Shown here in pieces: positions 15,045 through 21,346 of a stretch of 21,346 nucleotides of DNA. Below the pieces are notes generated by a model. The model was not told where the DNA came from. It made no database searches and saw only the letters and a program-made list of their open reading frames with translations. A program made the translations under genes and the position numbers. Source of the DNA: a bacterium Ga0077546 (GTDB taxonomy: Bacteria; Cyanobacteriota; Vampirovibrionia; Obscuribacterales; Obscuribacteraceae); contig LNEX01000435.1 in NCBI GenBank assembly GCA_001464165.1, forward strand, positions 1 to 21,346. Reading direction: 5' to 3'. Each line of letters starts with the position of its first letter. Position 1 is the first letter of the stretch.

Positions 15045-15118
15045 AATTTTTAAAAGAGAAATGAAAAGCCAGCTGTTTTGATGCACAATAGCTACTAGTT
15101 GGTATTGGCGGAGTAGTT

Positions 15119-16651
15119 ATGGCGGCCTTTGCGGAATTACTAAATCCGGTCCATTCTCCTGAAAAGAAGAAAGTGCTAGAGGCTATAGCCACACGTGGAC
15201 CTCGCATTGTGCCCGTTGACATTGCAGCCGATACTGGCATGGCATTGCCACTGGTGGTCAGCGAGCTTAATAATATTGCTTCTGAGACCCACGCTCACTT
15301 AGAGGTAACCGAGTCTGGCAACATTGCCTACAAGTTTGCCGGTAATCTGCAACAAGCTTATGCGGCTAATGCTTCACGAGAAGTACTGCGTTCTATGTTT
15401 CGTGTAGCGGCCAATGTCTCGCTGATTGCTATGCGTGCCTTCGTCGCTCTCATGTTCTTCATTGTCAGAATTTCATTTGGATTGGCTCTGGTACTGGGTG
15501 CACTCTTAATTGTTGTGCTAGTCGTGGTGGTAGTTATAGCTGGATTGAAAGCACTGACTGGAGGCGACAGCGACAGTGGTGGCGGCGATTTCAATTTTGA
15601 TTTTGGTAATATCTTTGATTTTGGTTACAACTCAGGTTATTCCTACAGGCCGTTTTATCTTTACTGGATGTTTGATTGGTTCTGGGATTGGTTCTTTTTC
15701 TGGCGTTATGTTACACCCACACCTGGTGGTTATGGTTCGTCGAATCTTCCTTATGATGCCCAAGGAGACTATCGCAATCAGCGTAATGCCGATAAAGCCA
15801 AACCAAATTTCTTGTTCAATGTCTTCTCTTATCTATTTGGTGATGGTAATCCTAATACTAATTTCGATGAAATTAAGTGGCAGACAATAGCTCAGGTACT
15901 TGAAGCAAATCAAGGTGTAGTGACAGCTGACCAAATAGCACCGTTTACTGGTCTTGATCCTAAGAATGAAGATTGGATGATTACTGTTATGCAGCGCTTC
16001 AACGGTTCACCAGAAGTAACGGAAGCTGGTCACATCATTTATGTCTTTCCTGCTTTTCAAAGTGTGTCGTTGGAAAAACCCAATACTGCTCTAGGATTTG
16101 TTCAACAAGAAGAATTCGCGCCAGACAACCTTAGTCAACTTTTCAGCCAACACGTTGGTCGGCAGAAGGCAATTAAGACAAGTCAGAGCCGTGGTCTTGC
16201 CTTAGAAGGGTTCTTGCCCGAAAAAGAATGGCAATTCATGAGCGTTGAGGGCGGTCAGCTTTGGGGAATCATTGCTTTTGGTCTGATTGTTCTACTCGGC
16301 AGTATATTTTTGATCTTCAATATGGCTTTGGTGCCAGCACTCTACATGCTGCAACCATTGTTGTTTGTGCTCTTCGGTTATGGTCTTTTGTTCTTCCTCA
16401 TCCCGGCTTTGCGATTCCCTATTTTTCGGATGATCAATGATGGAATAATTGAACGCAATGACAAGAAAATGGCCTATGCTGTAGCCTTAAAAAATCCCAC
16501 ACCAGAGTTGAATGATAAGTTGTTAGAAGCGCGCAAGGTGCGCTTTGGTGGATTGCCAAAGGGACCGGATAACACTATTTACACCACTGAGAAAGATGCT
16601 CTAGATCAGCCGGATGATTTGGATGAGAAGTTTAAAGAGTTAGAGCAGTAA
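15119..16651 (+). CDS. Membrane protein with two winged-helix-like domains (At5g03900-like family)
   Basis: 510 residues from ATG 15119, with GGAG about 5 bases upstream. A winged-helix-like module (about 15-75, ending VTESGNIAYKFA) is followed by a very hydrophobic stretch (about 98-142, one or two membrane passes). Next come an Asp/Gly-rich and aromatic region (FDFGNIFDFGY, WMFDWFWDWFFFW) and a second copy of the module (about 250-312, ending VTEAGHIIYVFP). Two more membrane segments follow at about 382-401 and 405-433. The C-terminal tail contains IYTTEKDALDQ. This layout and the tail match, from memory, a conserved cyanobacterial family whose plant homologue is chloroplast protein At5g03900, labelled as Fe-S-cluster related in some annotations. 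Its molecular role is not established. The gene lies 74 bases downstream of tRNA-Asp. Confidence 0.75.
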   Translation: MAAFAELLNPVHSPEKKKVLEAIATRGPRIVPVDIAADTGMALPLVVSELNNIASETHAHLEVTESGNIAYKFAGNLQQAYAANASREVLRSMFRVAANVSLIAMRAFVALMFFIVRISFGLALVLGALLIVVLVVVVVIAGLKALTGGDSDSGGGDFNFDFGNIFDFGYNSGYSYRPFYLYWMFDWFWDWFFFWRYVTPTPGGYGSSNLPYDAQGDYRNQRNADKAKPNFLFNVFSYLFGDGNPNTNFDEIKWQTIAQVLEANQGVVTADQIAPFTGLDPKNEDWMITVMQRFNGSPEVTEAGHIIYVFPAFQSVSLEKPNTALGFVQQEEFAPDNLSQLFSQHVGRQKAIKTSQSRGLALEGFLPEKEWQFMSVEGGQLWGIIAFGLIVLLGSIFLIFNMALVPALYMLQPLLFVLFGYGLLFFLIPALRFPIFRMINDGIIERNDKKMAYAVALKNPTPELNDKLLEARKVRFGGLPKGPDNTIYTTEKDALDQPDDLDEKFKELEQ

Positions 16652-16735
16652 GGTTTTTTGCCACATTTGAGATTGCCGCACGCTTTTCGCGGGTATGACT
16701 TAAATTGTCAGTGCAGTGTTCAAAGGTTCTCAGTT

Positions 16736-17065
16736 ATGAATATCGATTCTTTTTCTAAGGCGATGAGGACACAGCCTGAGGATAGAGATACAGAGAGAAC
16801 TTTGGGCTGGAAGGTTTTGGTTGAAGGGGCAAAGGTTAGTCACAAAAAAGGTGACTTTGAAGCTGCCGCGAAGATGTTTGAGCAAGCACTAACAATGGTC
16901 GAACTAAGGCTTGGAGCAAAGCACATTGTGCTGGCTCACATATTGATGCAATACTCAGAAGTGTGCGAAGAAACCAAAGACTTAGAAAAGGCACGGGCAC
17001 TCAGTTCTCGTGCTCGAACAATTCTTGGTCAGCTGGCTAGCGATAGTGAAAGCGCAGTAGATTGA
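16736..17065 (+). CDS. Short TPR-repeat protein
   Basis: 109 residues from ATG 16736, chosen over an upstream in-frame start at 16658 because AAAGG lies 9 bases before it and the extra residues look non-coding. It carries one to two TPR units of the kinesin-light-chain type (KGDFEAAAKMFEQALTMVELRLGAKH and YSEVCEETKDLEKARALSSRARTIL). There is no signal peptide. It is probably a cytoplasmic protein-binding module and resembles the TPR part of the 5077-5781 gene. It lies 84 bases after the winged-helix membrane gene. Confidence 0.72.
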   Translation: MNIDSFSKAMRTQPEDRDTERTLGWKVLVEGAKVSHKKGDFEAAAKMFEQALTMVELRLGAKHIVLAHILMQYSEVCEETKDLEKARALSSRARTILGQLASDSESAVD

Positions 17066-17150
17066 GTTGACTGCTAAACTTCTGGCTAGTACAACTTCTT
17101 CTTAATTCTAGCAGTTCTTGTTTTCTACTATTTCTTGCCGTAAGTCGACC

Positions 17151-17190
17151 CAAAAAATCTTGACTGGGTTAGAGAACCACAGTCAAGATT
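17151..17190 (-). terminator. Intrinsic terminator of the WD40-like gene
   Basis: AATCTTGACTG-GGTT (17156-17170) pairs with AACC-CAGTCAAGATT (17175-17190) around the loop AGAG, with one unpaired A. Read on the minus strand it ends in a T-tract (A-run at 17152-17157). It sits about 10 bases beyond the stop at 17201. Confidence 0.85.
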
Positions 17191-17200
17191 CAGTTAACGC

Positions 17201-18205
17201 TTAGCATTTAACCACAAGCACGTTTCGACCAGCGCAGCCGAGCGCTAATACTCGCTTGTCTTTGCTGTGCGGTTGGCGCAACAAGCGTTTCTTTTCGGGT
17301 AAATCGAAAACCTCTACGCCTGTGGCTCCGACAACAGAGAGTGTGTTCTGATCAAGAAAGCTCAGGTGTCTGATCAAGTCACCAGCCAGAGTCTCAATGC
17401 AGCCTAAGCGCGCTTGGTGCAGGCCTGGCAAGTAGCTATAGTGCCCTCCCGTTACTGTTTTGCCGGTTGTAAAAGGAAACGGTACGTCGTCAGTCAGTGC
17501 TACTGCTGGTGTGTTGCCGACATTGAGCAGCCAAACTTTGTTACCGTCACCAGCAAAAGCCACTCCTTGGCCTTCAGGCTGACAAGCAATGGCAAAGCAG
17601 TTCCAGTTGTTCTCACTGTCAAGTCTCACACCGCTCTGGTGAAAAACATTGAGTTGCAGCGTGCGGCCCTGACTACCAGAAACATACAACAAGCAGTTAC
17701 TGGCCGAGAAGCTCATGTCGACGATGTTGCCAGTTTCCACCAGCCAGATGCGCAGAATCAATACCGGTTTACCATCCAGATTCCAAACTTCAACCAAGCC
17801 CTCCGTGCTGCCGAGGGCTAGGTAGCGACCATCACGGCTGGCTCTGATGCAATAGAGCTCACCTTGCTCAATCTGAGATGGAATTGGTTCCAGTTTTTTC
17901 TTTTGCCAACAGAAGCGATAAACTAGGTTGGAGCTTTCTCCGCAATAGAGAACCTCGCTACAGTGAGTCAGGTCTTCTGCGATGAAGTTGCGTATGCAGA
18001 CGGCTGTAATTCCGCTTGCTTTGGGTGCCTTGCAAGGGCGCAAGCATTTTCCTGGCGAGCCAGAAGTCTGTGAGATCTTTGTCAGTTCCAACTGACGCCG
18101 TGGTCCGACGACAGACGCGAGGTAGTGTCCATCGTTTGAGAAAACTGTCGAACTGACACGATCAGCAGCATTGCCACCAAGATTGATCTTGTGTAAATTG
18201 ATCAT
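17201..18205 (-). CDS. WD40-like beta-propeller protein
   Basis: 334 residues from ATG 18205; only a purine-rich A tract serves as SD. Several blade-like segments are visible: VFSNDGHYLASVVG near the start, ASRDGRYLALGSTEGLVEVWNLDGKPVL in the middle, CQPEGQGVAFAGDGNKVWLLNV, and SFLDQNTLSVVGATGVEVFDL near the end. The spacing suggests six or seven degenerate WD40 blades filling the protein, so it is probably a stand-alone propeller for protein contacts. There is no signal peptide or catalytic motif. It is rich in cysteine for a propeller. It has its own terminator downstream, and a 24-base palindrome lies 44 bases before its start. Confidence 0.72.
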   Translation of the reverse strand: MINLHKINLGGNAADRVSSTVFSNDGHYLASVVGPRRQLELTKISQTSGSPGKCLRPCKAPKASGITAVCIRNFIAEDLTHCSEVLYCGESSNLVYRFCWQKKKLEPIPSQIEQGELYCIRASRDGRYLALGSTEGLVEVWNLDGKPVLILRIWLVETGNIVDMSFSASNCLLYVSGSQGRTLQLNVFHQSGVRLDSENNWNCFAIACQPEGQGVAFAGDGNKVWLLNVGNTPAVALTDDVPFPFTTGKTVTGGHYSYLPGLHQARLGCIETLAGDLIRHLSFLDQNTLSVVGATGVEVFDLPEKKRLLRQPHSKDKRVLALGCAGRNVLVVKC

Positions 18206-18248
18206 ATTCTTTTTTCTTTGTTAGAAAAGGAAGGTGCTCTCAATACAA

Positions 18249-18272
18249 GAGGCAACGAACGTTCGTTGCCTC
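18249..18272. terminator. 24-base perfect palindrome, terminator or operator
   Basis: GAGGCAACGAAC is followed at once by its exact reverse complement GTTCGTTGCCTC. It lies between the stop of the secreted repeat protein (18319) and the start of the WD40-like gene (18205). On the minus strand TTGTATTG follows, a poor T-tract. It could be a terminator for the upstream gene or an operator for the WD40-like gene. Confidence 0.45.
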
Positions 18273-18318
18273 GTCTTTCAGAATTATTCGACTGTGAGTT
18301 TACCGCAGTTTGGTTTTT

Positions 18319-18816
18319 CTAGCGGTCTGTCAGAATGCGCTTGATTTCACGTTGATGGCGCTCGTTTTCTTGATCAAGCCGCTCCTGTTTTTGCCTTGAT
18401 GACCAGCTGTTCTCGATGGAACGACTATAGGGTTGAGGCGAATAATAGTGTGGTTGGAGATTTGGTGTGCGGTAGTAAGGTGTTTGGTAGAGCGGCGCCT
18501 GGTAACGCGGTACTGGGTAACGCGGTACTGGGTAATGCGGAACTGGGTAATGCGGTACTGGGTAATGCGGACGATAGTAGCCAGGATTGCTATATGGGTG
18601 TCTGTAGTTTTGATACGGATAGTATCCACCGCCGAAGTTGACACCTACCCTGCCGCCACCAAATGTGATGCCGATGCCGCTGTTTAGGTTGATTTGACCG
18701 CCACGACCAAAGGGGTAACCGCTCTGGGCTGATGCATTGCTTCCAGCCAAGCAGATTAGGCATATGAGGCTGATGATGCCTACCTTGAGAGTGTTTCGAA
18801 TCAATTGCGATTTCAT
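18319..18816 (-). CDS. Secreted Gly-rich and Tyr/Pro-repeat protein
   Basis: 165 residues from ATG 18816, with AGAG upstream. I prefer this start to one 22 codons earlier because it gives a clean signal peptide: KSQLIRN, a hydrophobic core VGIISLICLICLAG, and ASA cleavage before QSGYPF at about residue 30. The mature part has a Gly-rich segment (INLNSGIGITFGGGRVGVNFGGG), then a Tyr/Pro/His region built on the five-residue repeat YPVPH/YPVPR. It ends in a charged helix (RQKQERLDQENERHQREIKRIL). It is probably an envelope or surface protein. No enzyme domain is visible. The low complexity makes homology calls unreliable. Confidence 0.75.
   Translation of the reverse strand: MKSQLIRNTLKVGIISLICLICLAGSNASAQSGYPFGRGGQINLNSGIGITFGGGRVGVNFGGGYYPYQNYRHPYSNPGYYRPHYPVPHYPVPHYPVPRYPVPRYQAPLYQTPYYRTPNLQPHYYSPQPYSRSIENSWSSRQKQERLDQENERHQREIKRILTDR
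18492..18570 (-). repeat. 15-base tandem repeat encoding YPVPH/YPVPR
   Basis: On the plus strand four near-identical units GCGGTACTGGGTAAY begin at 18507, 18522, 18537 and 18552, with degenerate partial units on each side. The period of 15 keeps the frame and encodes a five-residue repeat, so copy-number change would alter protein length without a frameshift. Confidence 0.85.
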
Positions 18817-19594
18817 AGTTTGCTCTTGTGTTTTTTTTGTTTTGTTCGAGCCAACCACCAACGACGGCGGTTGTAAATACATTGGTATTGCTTTGCCTCA
18901 CGCCACTCAACAGTTTTCTGTTTCAAAAAACTTGATTTCGAGGAGTTGCCTATTGGTTTTCGGTTGTGTGTTTTGTTTTCTCAGAAGGTTGGTGGTGGTG
19001 AAAAGCTATCTATTGCTAACTAATTGGAGCGCTGCAAAACAAGCTGATTGTTCGTATTTTTACTTGTAACTTGTTAAAACGACATTGAACTGTTATCGCT
19101 TAGCTAGCTTAGCTTTTTCTTCTTGTTAAGCTGGCTCTGCCTCGCTATGCCAGTTTTGCTGCAATTTATTACTAAGAACAATCTAGCAACAAAGTTGCAA
19201 CAATTGCTATTTATACTAATTTCAATTGTCTATCAAACTTTTTTGCGGCACCGTATGCAGTGCCGCTAGTAGTGCATAAATCTGTCTCCTGGAGAGCAAA
19301 GATAGCTGCTAGAATGTCCAACTGTAGGCAGTTTTGCTGGTAGCGTAGTTGCGCTATGTCGCGCAGGTCTCGCAGGCAGAATATTACTAATTTATAGAAG
19401 AAGTGATGTGGTGGTCGTTGCAATCACCAATGGTGCCTGTTTATTCTAAAGGGATATTCATTATCCATTTTAACCTCCATTCAATCTCAGCGAGCAACAG
19501 GCAGAAACTCAACCAGTGACCAGCATTAGTGCAGAAGTAGAATCTTTCAACCGATCGGTTGAGCTACCAAGCACGCTTACTAAGGAGTCGGATC
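18817..19594. other. Intergenic region without a convincing gene
   Basis: This 778-base stretch lies between divergent genes and must hold promoters for both, but I cannot assign -35/-10 boxes with confidence. It contains a small hairpin GCGGCAC...GTGCCGC (19245-19266) without a T-tract. It also contains a minus-strand open frame of 70 codons (19211-19423) with no SD or recognisable protein character. An unrecognised small RNA cannot be excluded. Confidence 0.5.
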
Positions 19595-20029
19595 ATGGCC
19601 TCTTTCACCCGTCGGTTCTTTGCGGTTCGCGCGGCGGCACAGAGCCTTGTCAGCGAGATTGCCGCTCTTCAACATGTCTGCGTCTCAGATCGCTTCAGCA
19701 ACGACAGCAAAGAGCGTGAAGCGGCGGTCGTCGCTGTCCACCACCTCGACTACGCTCTGGAGCGTGCCCGTGCTGCTGCAGTGTTTCCTCCGCCTAGCTT
19801 GCAGATTTGGACGAGCGAGCGACAGCGAGTGGACCAGGACGCTTACGAGCGCTTTCTGGAAATTGTTGAGCATGACATGCAGCAATATCAAGTCGAGAGC
19901 GCTGCAGCTTGCAATTCATTGCTTGATTCGGCTCAGCTGGCTGCCAGTCATGCTCGAGATGCAATTAAGCAGGCTCAGCAGAGTTACAGCAGTCAAGGCC
20001 TTGTGCTGAAGGCGGTGGCTACGAACTGA
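19595..20029 (+). CDS. Hypothetical helical protein
   Basis: 144 residues from ATG 19595, chosen because AAGGAG lies 7 bases upstream; a longer version from 19559 lacks an SD. The composition (Ala, Gln, Glu, Arg, Ser) and heptad-like spacing suggest mostly alpha-helix, e.g. AAVVAVHHLDYALERARAAA and LLDSAQLAASHARDAIKQAQQ. There is no signal peptide or membrane segment, and no family is recognised. Base and codon use appear more G/C-rich than in the kinase genes and similar to the following PP2C gene. A hairpin with weak T-tract follows at 20078. Confidence 0.68.
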   Translation: MASFTRRFFAVRAAAQSLVSEIAALQHVCVSDRFSNDSKEREAAVVAVHHLDYALERARAAAVFPPPSLQIWTSERQRVDQDAYERFLEIVEHDMQQYQVESAAACNSLLDSAQLAASHARDAIKQAQQSYSSQGLVLKAVATN

Positions 20030-20077
20030 CGCCTTAACTGGCTCAGGTCGTTTGCTGCTGTCAATTGTTTCAAACCT

Positions 20078-20103
20078 GAGAGGGTAGCTTTTGCTGCCCT
20101 CTC
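20078..20103 (+). terminator. Probable hairpin terminator between the helical protein and PP2C
   Basis: GAGAGGGTAGC (20078-20088) pairs with GCTGCCCTCTC (20093-20103), with one G-T pair and loop TTTT. Only TTCC follows, so termination may be partial. Its place between the two genes fits a terminator or attenuator. Confidence 0.5.
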
Positions 20104-20105
20104 TT

Positions 20106-20131
20106 CCATTACTTAGTGCCATTACTCAGTG
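20106..20131. repeat. 13-base tandem repeat upstream of PP2C
   Basis: CCATTACTTAGTG is followed directly by CCATTACTCAGTG (one mismatch) and then a degraded third copy starting CCATTTCCCAGT. They lie in the leader of the PP2C gene. The function is unknown. Confidence 0.6.
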
Positions 20132-20170
20132 CCATTTCCCAGTTCCAATACCCAAGAACAAGAGACACAC

Positions 20171-20950
20171 ATGCATGTGCTTAAGTCGGAAACCTTCGGC
20201 AAGACCGATATCGGTGGTCGAGCCAACAATGAAGACGCCTTTGCTATCCATCGCGACAACAACCTGCTGGTTGTGGCCGATGGCATGGGCGGGCACCAAA
20301 ATGGCGAGATGGCCAGTGCCACTGCCTGTCAGAGCTTGGCCGCCAGCGCAAGCGCATCCCCAGCGAGTTTCGACTCGACGGAGGCTGCTAAAACCTGGCT
20401 CTGTCAGGCGTTGCAGGATGCCCATCAAGCTGTGGTCAAGCTCAACAACAATGATTCTGGTTTGCAGCGCATGGGCACTACTGCAACCTTGTCGCTGATT
20501 CATGGTAGCAAGCTGCTGGTGGCTTGGGCTGGCGACAGTCGGGTCTATCGTCTGCGCGGATTGCACCCAAACGGCGGTAGTGCTCTCGACTTGGTCAATG
20601 ATGATCATGTCGTCAAATACGAGTTGTGGCAGGCTGGTCAACTCACTAATGACGAGTGGAACTCGTATAGAAGGGGTTACACCTCAAACGTCATTACTCG
20701 CTCGCTGGGCTCTGCTCAGAAGCTGCAGGTCGATTTCCGTGAAGTCGAGATTGCCGCTGGCGATGTTATTCTCACCTGCTCGGACGGCTTGAACAATTCG
20801 TTGAGTGACGATCAACTGATTGCCATTCTCTCTAGCGGTAAGTCGGCTGAGCTTATCGTTGATGAGTTGATCAAGGCCGCTTTGGCAGCCAATGTCCGCG
20901 ACAATGTTACCGCCGTGGTCAGTGTGATCTCGGCGCCTGCACAGACGTAA
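20171..20950 (+). CDS. PP2C-family Ser/Thr protein phosphatase
   Basis: 259 residues from ATG 20171; a longer in-frame version from GTG 20129 has no family residues in its extension. PP2C motifs occur in order: GGRANNEDAF (E21, D22), VVADGMGGHQNGEMAS (D37, G38), GTTATLSLI, LLVAWAGDSRVYRLR, NVITRSLG, LTCSDGLNNSLSDDQL (D205) and VRDNVTAVV (D244). These acidic residues bind the two Mn/Mg ions that activate water for phosphate removal from Ser/Thr. There is no signal peptide or membrane segment, so it is cytoplasmic. The size is that of the bacterial PrpC/PstP catalytic core. It is the natural counterpart of Hanks-type kinases such as the two at 9071-13103, though it is not adjacent to them. A strong terminator follows at 21015. 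Confidence 0.93.
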   Translation: MHVLKSETFGKTDIGGRANNEDAFAIHRDNNLLVVADGMGGHQNGEMASATACQSLAASASASPASFDSTEAAKTWLCQALQDAHQAVVKLNNNDSGLQRMGTTATLSLIHGSKLLVAWAGDSRVYRLRGLHPNGGSALDLVNDDHVVKYELWQAGQLTNDEWNSYRRGYTSNVITRSLGSAQKLQVDFREVEIAAGDVILTCSDGLNNSLSDDQLIAILSSGKSAELIVDELIKAALAANVRDNVTAVVSVISAPAQT

Positions 20951-20970
20951 GGCGTAAGGTCTGAGTATGC

Positions 20971-21002
20971 AACGGCCTGAAATTACAACGGCCTGAAATT
21001 AC
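20971..21002. repeat. Perfect 16-base tandem duplication
   Basis: AACGGCCTGAAATTAC occurs twice in direct succession (20971-20986, 20987-21002) just after the PP2C stop. A 7-base tandem CGTAAGG pair (20946-20959) overlaps the stop. These look like slippage products. Confidence 0.85.
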
Positions 21003-21014
21003 GAAAGGTGCAAG

Positions 21015-21055
21015 ACAATAGTAGAGAGACTTTACCGGCTCTCTACTATTGTTTT
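21015..21055 (+). terminator. Intrinsic terminator of the PP2C gene
   Basis: ACAATAGTAGAGAG (21015-21028) and CTCTCTACTATTGT (21039-21052) form a perfect 14-bp stem with a 10-base loop. A short T run follows. The position after PP2C fits. Confidence 0.8.
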
Positions 21056-21098
21056 CGTCTGCTCTCATCTTGATTCATTGCTTCTCAAACTCTTTTTG

Positions 21099-21139
21099 CA
21101 AAGAGGAGAGATTTTTATCACAAAAATCTCTCCTCTTTG
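21099..21139. other. 18-bp perfect hairpin without a T-tract
   Basis: CAAAGAGGAGAGATTTTT (21099-21116) and its exact complement AAAAATCTCTCCTCTTTG (21122-21139) flank the loop ATCAC. Neither strand has a following T run, but each arm has a T/A run next to the loop. It could be a second-stage terminator, a transcript-stabilising hairpin, a small-RNA element or a repeat remnant. Confidence 0.6.
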
Positions 21140-21209
21140 GAAACTTGTAAAAACAGAATCAAAATTCAAAAAAACCGTCAATCAACTATTTGAAGTAGTA
21201 TAGATATAT

Positions 21210-21252
21210 AAAAAAGAAAGAGCCACCAAGCGTAAGCTTTGATGGCCCTTTC
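21210..21252 (-). terminator. Intrinsic terminator for a minus-strand gene entering from the right edge
   Basis: On the minus strand GAAAGGGCCATCAAAGC (about 21252-21236) pairs, with small mismatches, with GCTTGGTGGCTCTTTC (about 21231-21216) across a TTAC loop. A T run follows (A-run 21210-21215). It lies about 30 bases beyond the stop at 21284. Confidence 0.7.
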
Positions 21253-21283
21253 GGGAGGATTTGTCTAACTATTTCTGCTCAAA

Positions 21284-21346
21284 TTAGTCGTGATGCTCGC
21301 TCACCGCCCTGGTGTCTTCATCTAGGTGTTTGGCGCCGAACAACCA
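21284..21346 (-). CDS. C-terminal end of an unidentified gene, cut by window edge
   Basis: The minus strand is open from the window edge for 20 codons (reading WLFGAKHLDEDTRAVSEHHD) to TAA at 21284-21286. A good terminator follows in the same direction, which supports a real gene end. The piece is too short to identify. Confidence 0.42.
   Translation of the reverse strand, partial: WLFGAKHLDEDTRAVSEHHD

Noticed and set aside
14929..15240. Minus-strand open frame with GPTGLEPATSYVTGRRSN
   Set aside because: This is the antisense translation of the tRNA-Asp gene, a common false protein in databases.
18492..18570. CRISPR-like array
   Set aside because: The units are contiguous 15-mers without spacers and encode an in-frame peptide repeat; no cas genes are present.
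19211..19423. Small minus-strand gene of 70 codons
   Set aside because: It has no SD and no recognisable features, and it lies in an A/T-rich intergenic region; it is likely chance.

Overview
This 21.3 kb window reads as a bacterial chromosome segment. It has SD-type starts with frequent GTG/TTG, intrinsic terminators, and a mixed base composition that looks moderate by eye. Several traits fit the non-photosynthetic relatives of cyanobacteria (Melainabacteria/Vampirovibrionia, Obscuribacter-like): two membrane Ser/Thr kinases with leucine-rich-repeat ectodomains, a PP2C phosphatase, many TPR proteins, and a cyanobacterial/plastid-type winged-helix membrane protein. The lineage is inferred from gene content only, and no 16S gene is present.

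Layout. 1-1922 (+): the 3' part of dnaN (sliding clamp), then an exported TPR protein with a zinc-protease HExxH motif. 1936-5781 (-): prfC (release factor 3) broken in two places, a five-repeat zinc-ribbon protein, and a TPR/zinc-ribbon protein. 6026-8372 (+): a Gfo/Idh/MocA oxidoreductase and a ferritin-like di-iron protein. 8385-13677 (-): a small internally duplicated protein of unknown function, two tandem kinase-TM-LRR paralogues and a GNAT acetyltransferase. 13949-14950 (-): a thioredoxin whose membrane anchor is out of frame, and a doubtful small ORF. 14971-17065 (+): tRNA-Asp(GTC), the winged-helix membrane protein and a short TPR protein. 17201-18816 (-): a WD40-like protein and a secreted Tyr/Pro/Gly-rich repeat protein. 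18817-19594 has no convincing gene. 19595-20950 (+): a helical unknown and a PP2C phosphatase. The right end has three hairpins and the last codons of a minus-strand gene.

How the genes relate. The kinases and the PP2C phosphatase could form opposing arms of Ser/Thr phospho-signalling, with the LRR regions sensing outside the membrane. The di-iron protein and the oxidoreductase lie next to each other and may share a redox pathway, but no substrate can be read from the sequence.

The most notable pattern is that three minus-strand genes lack pieces that their families always carry. RF3 lacks its G3 (DTPGH) block and a block in the domain after the G domain, each with a frame change. The downstream kinase lacks its activation-segment/APE block in frame. 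The thioredoxin's SD-led hydrophobic anchor is in a different frame from its catalytic domain. Either the locus has real recent deletions or the sequence/assembly has dropped short segments. No clear new defence or mobile system is visible.
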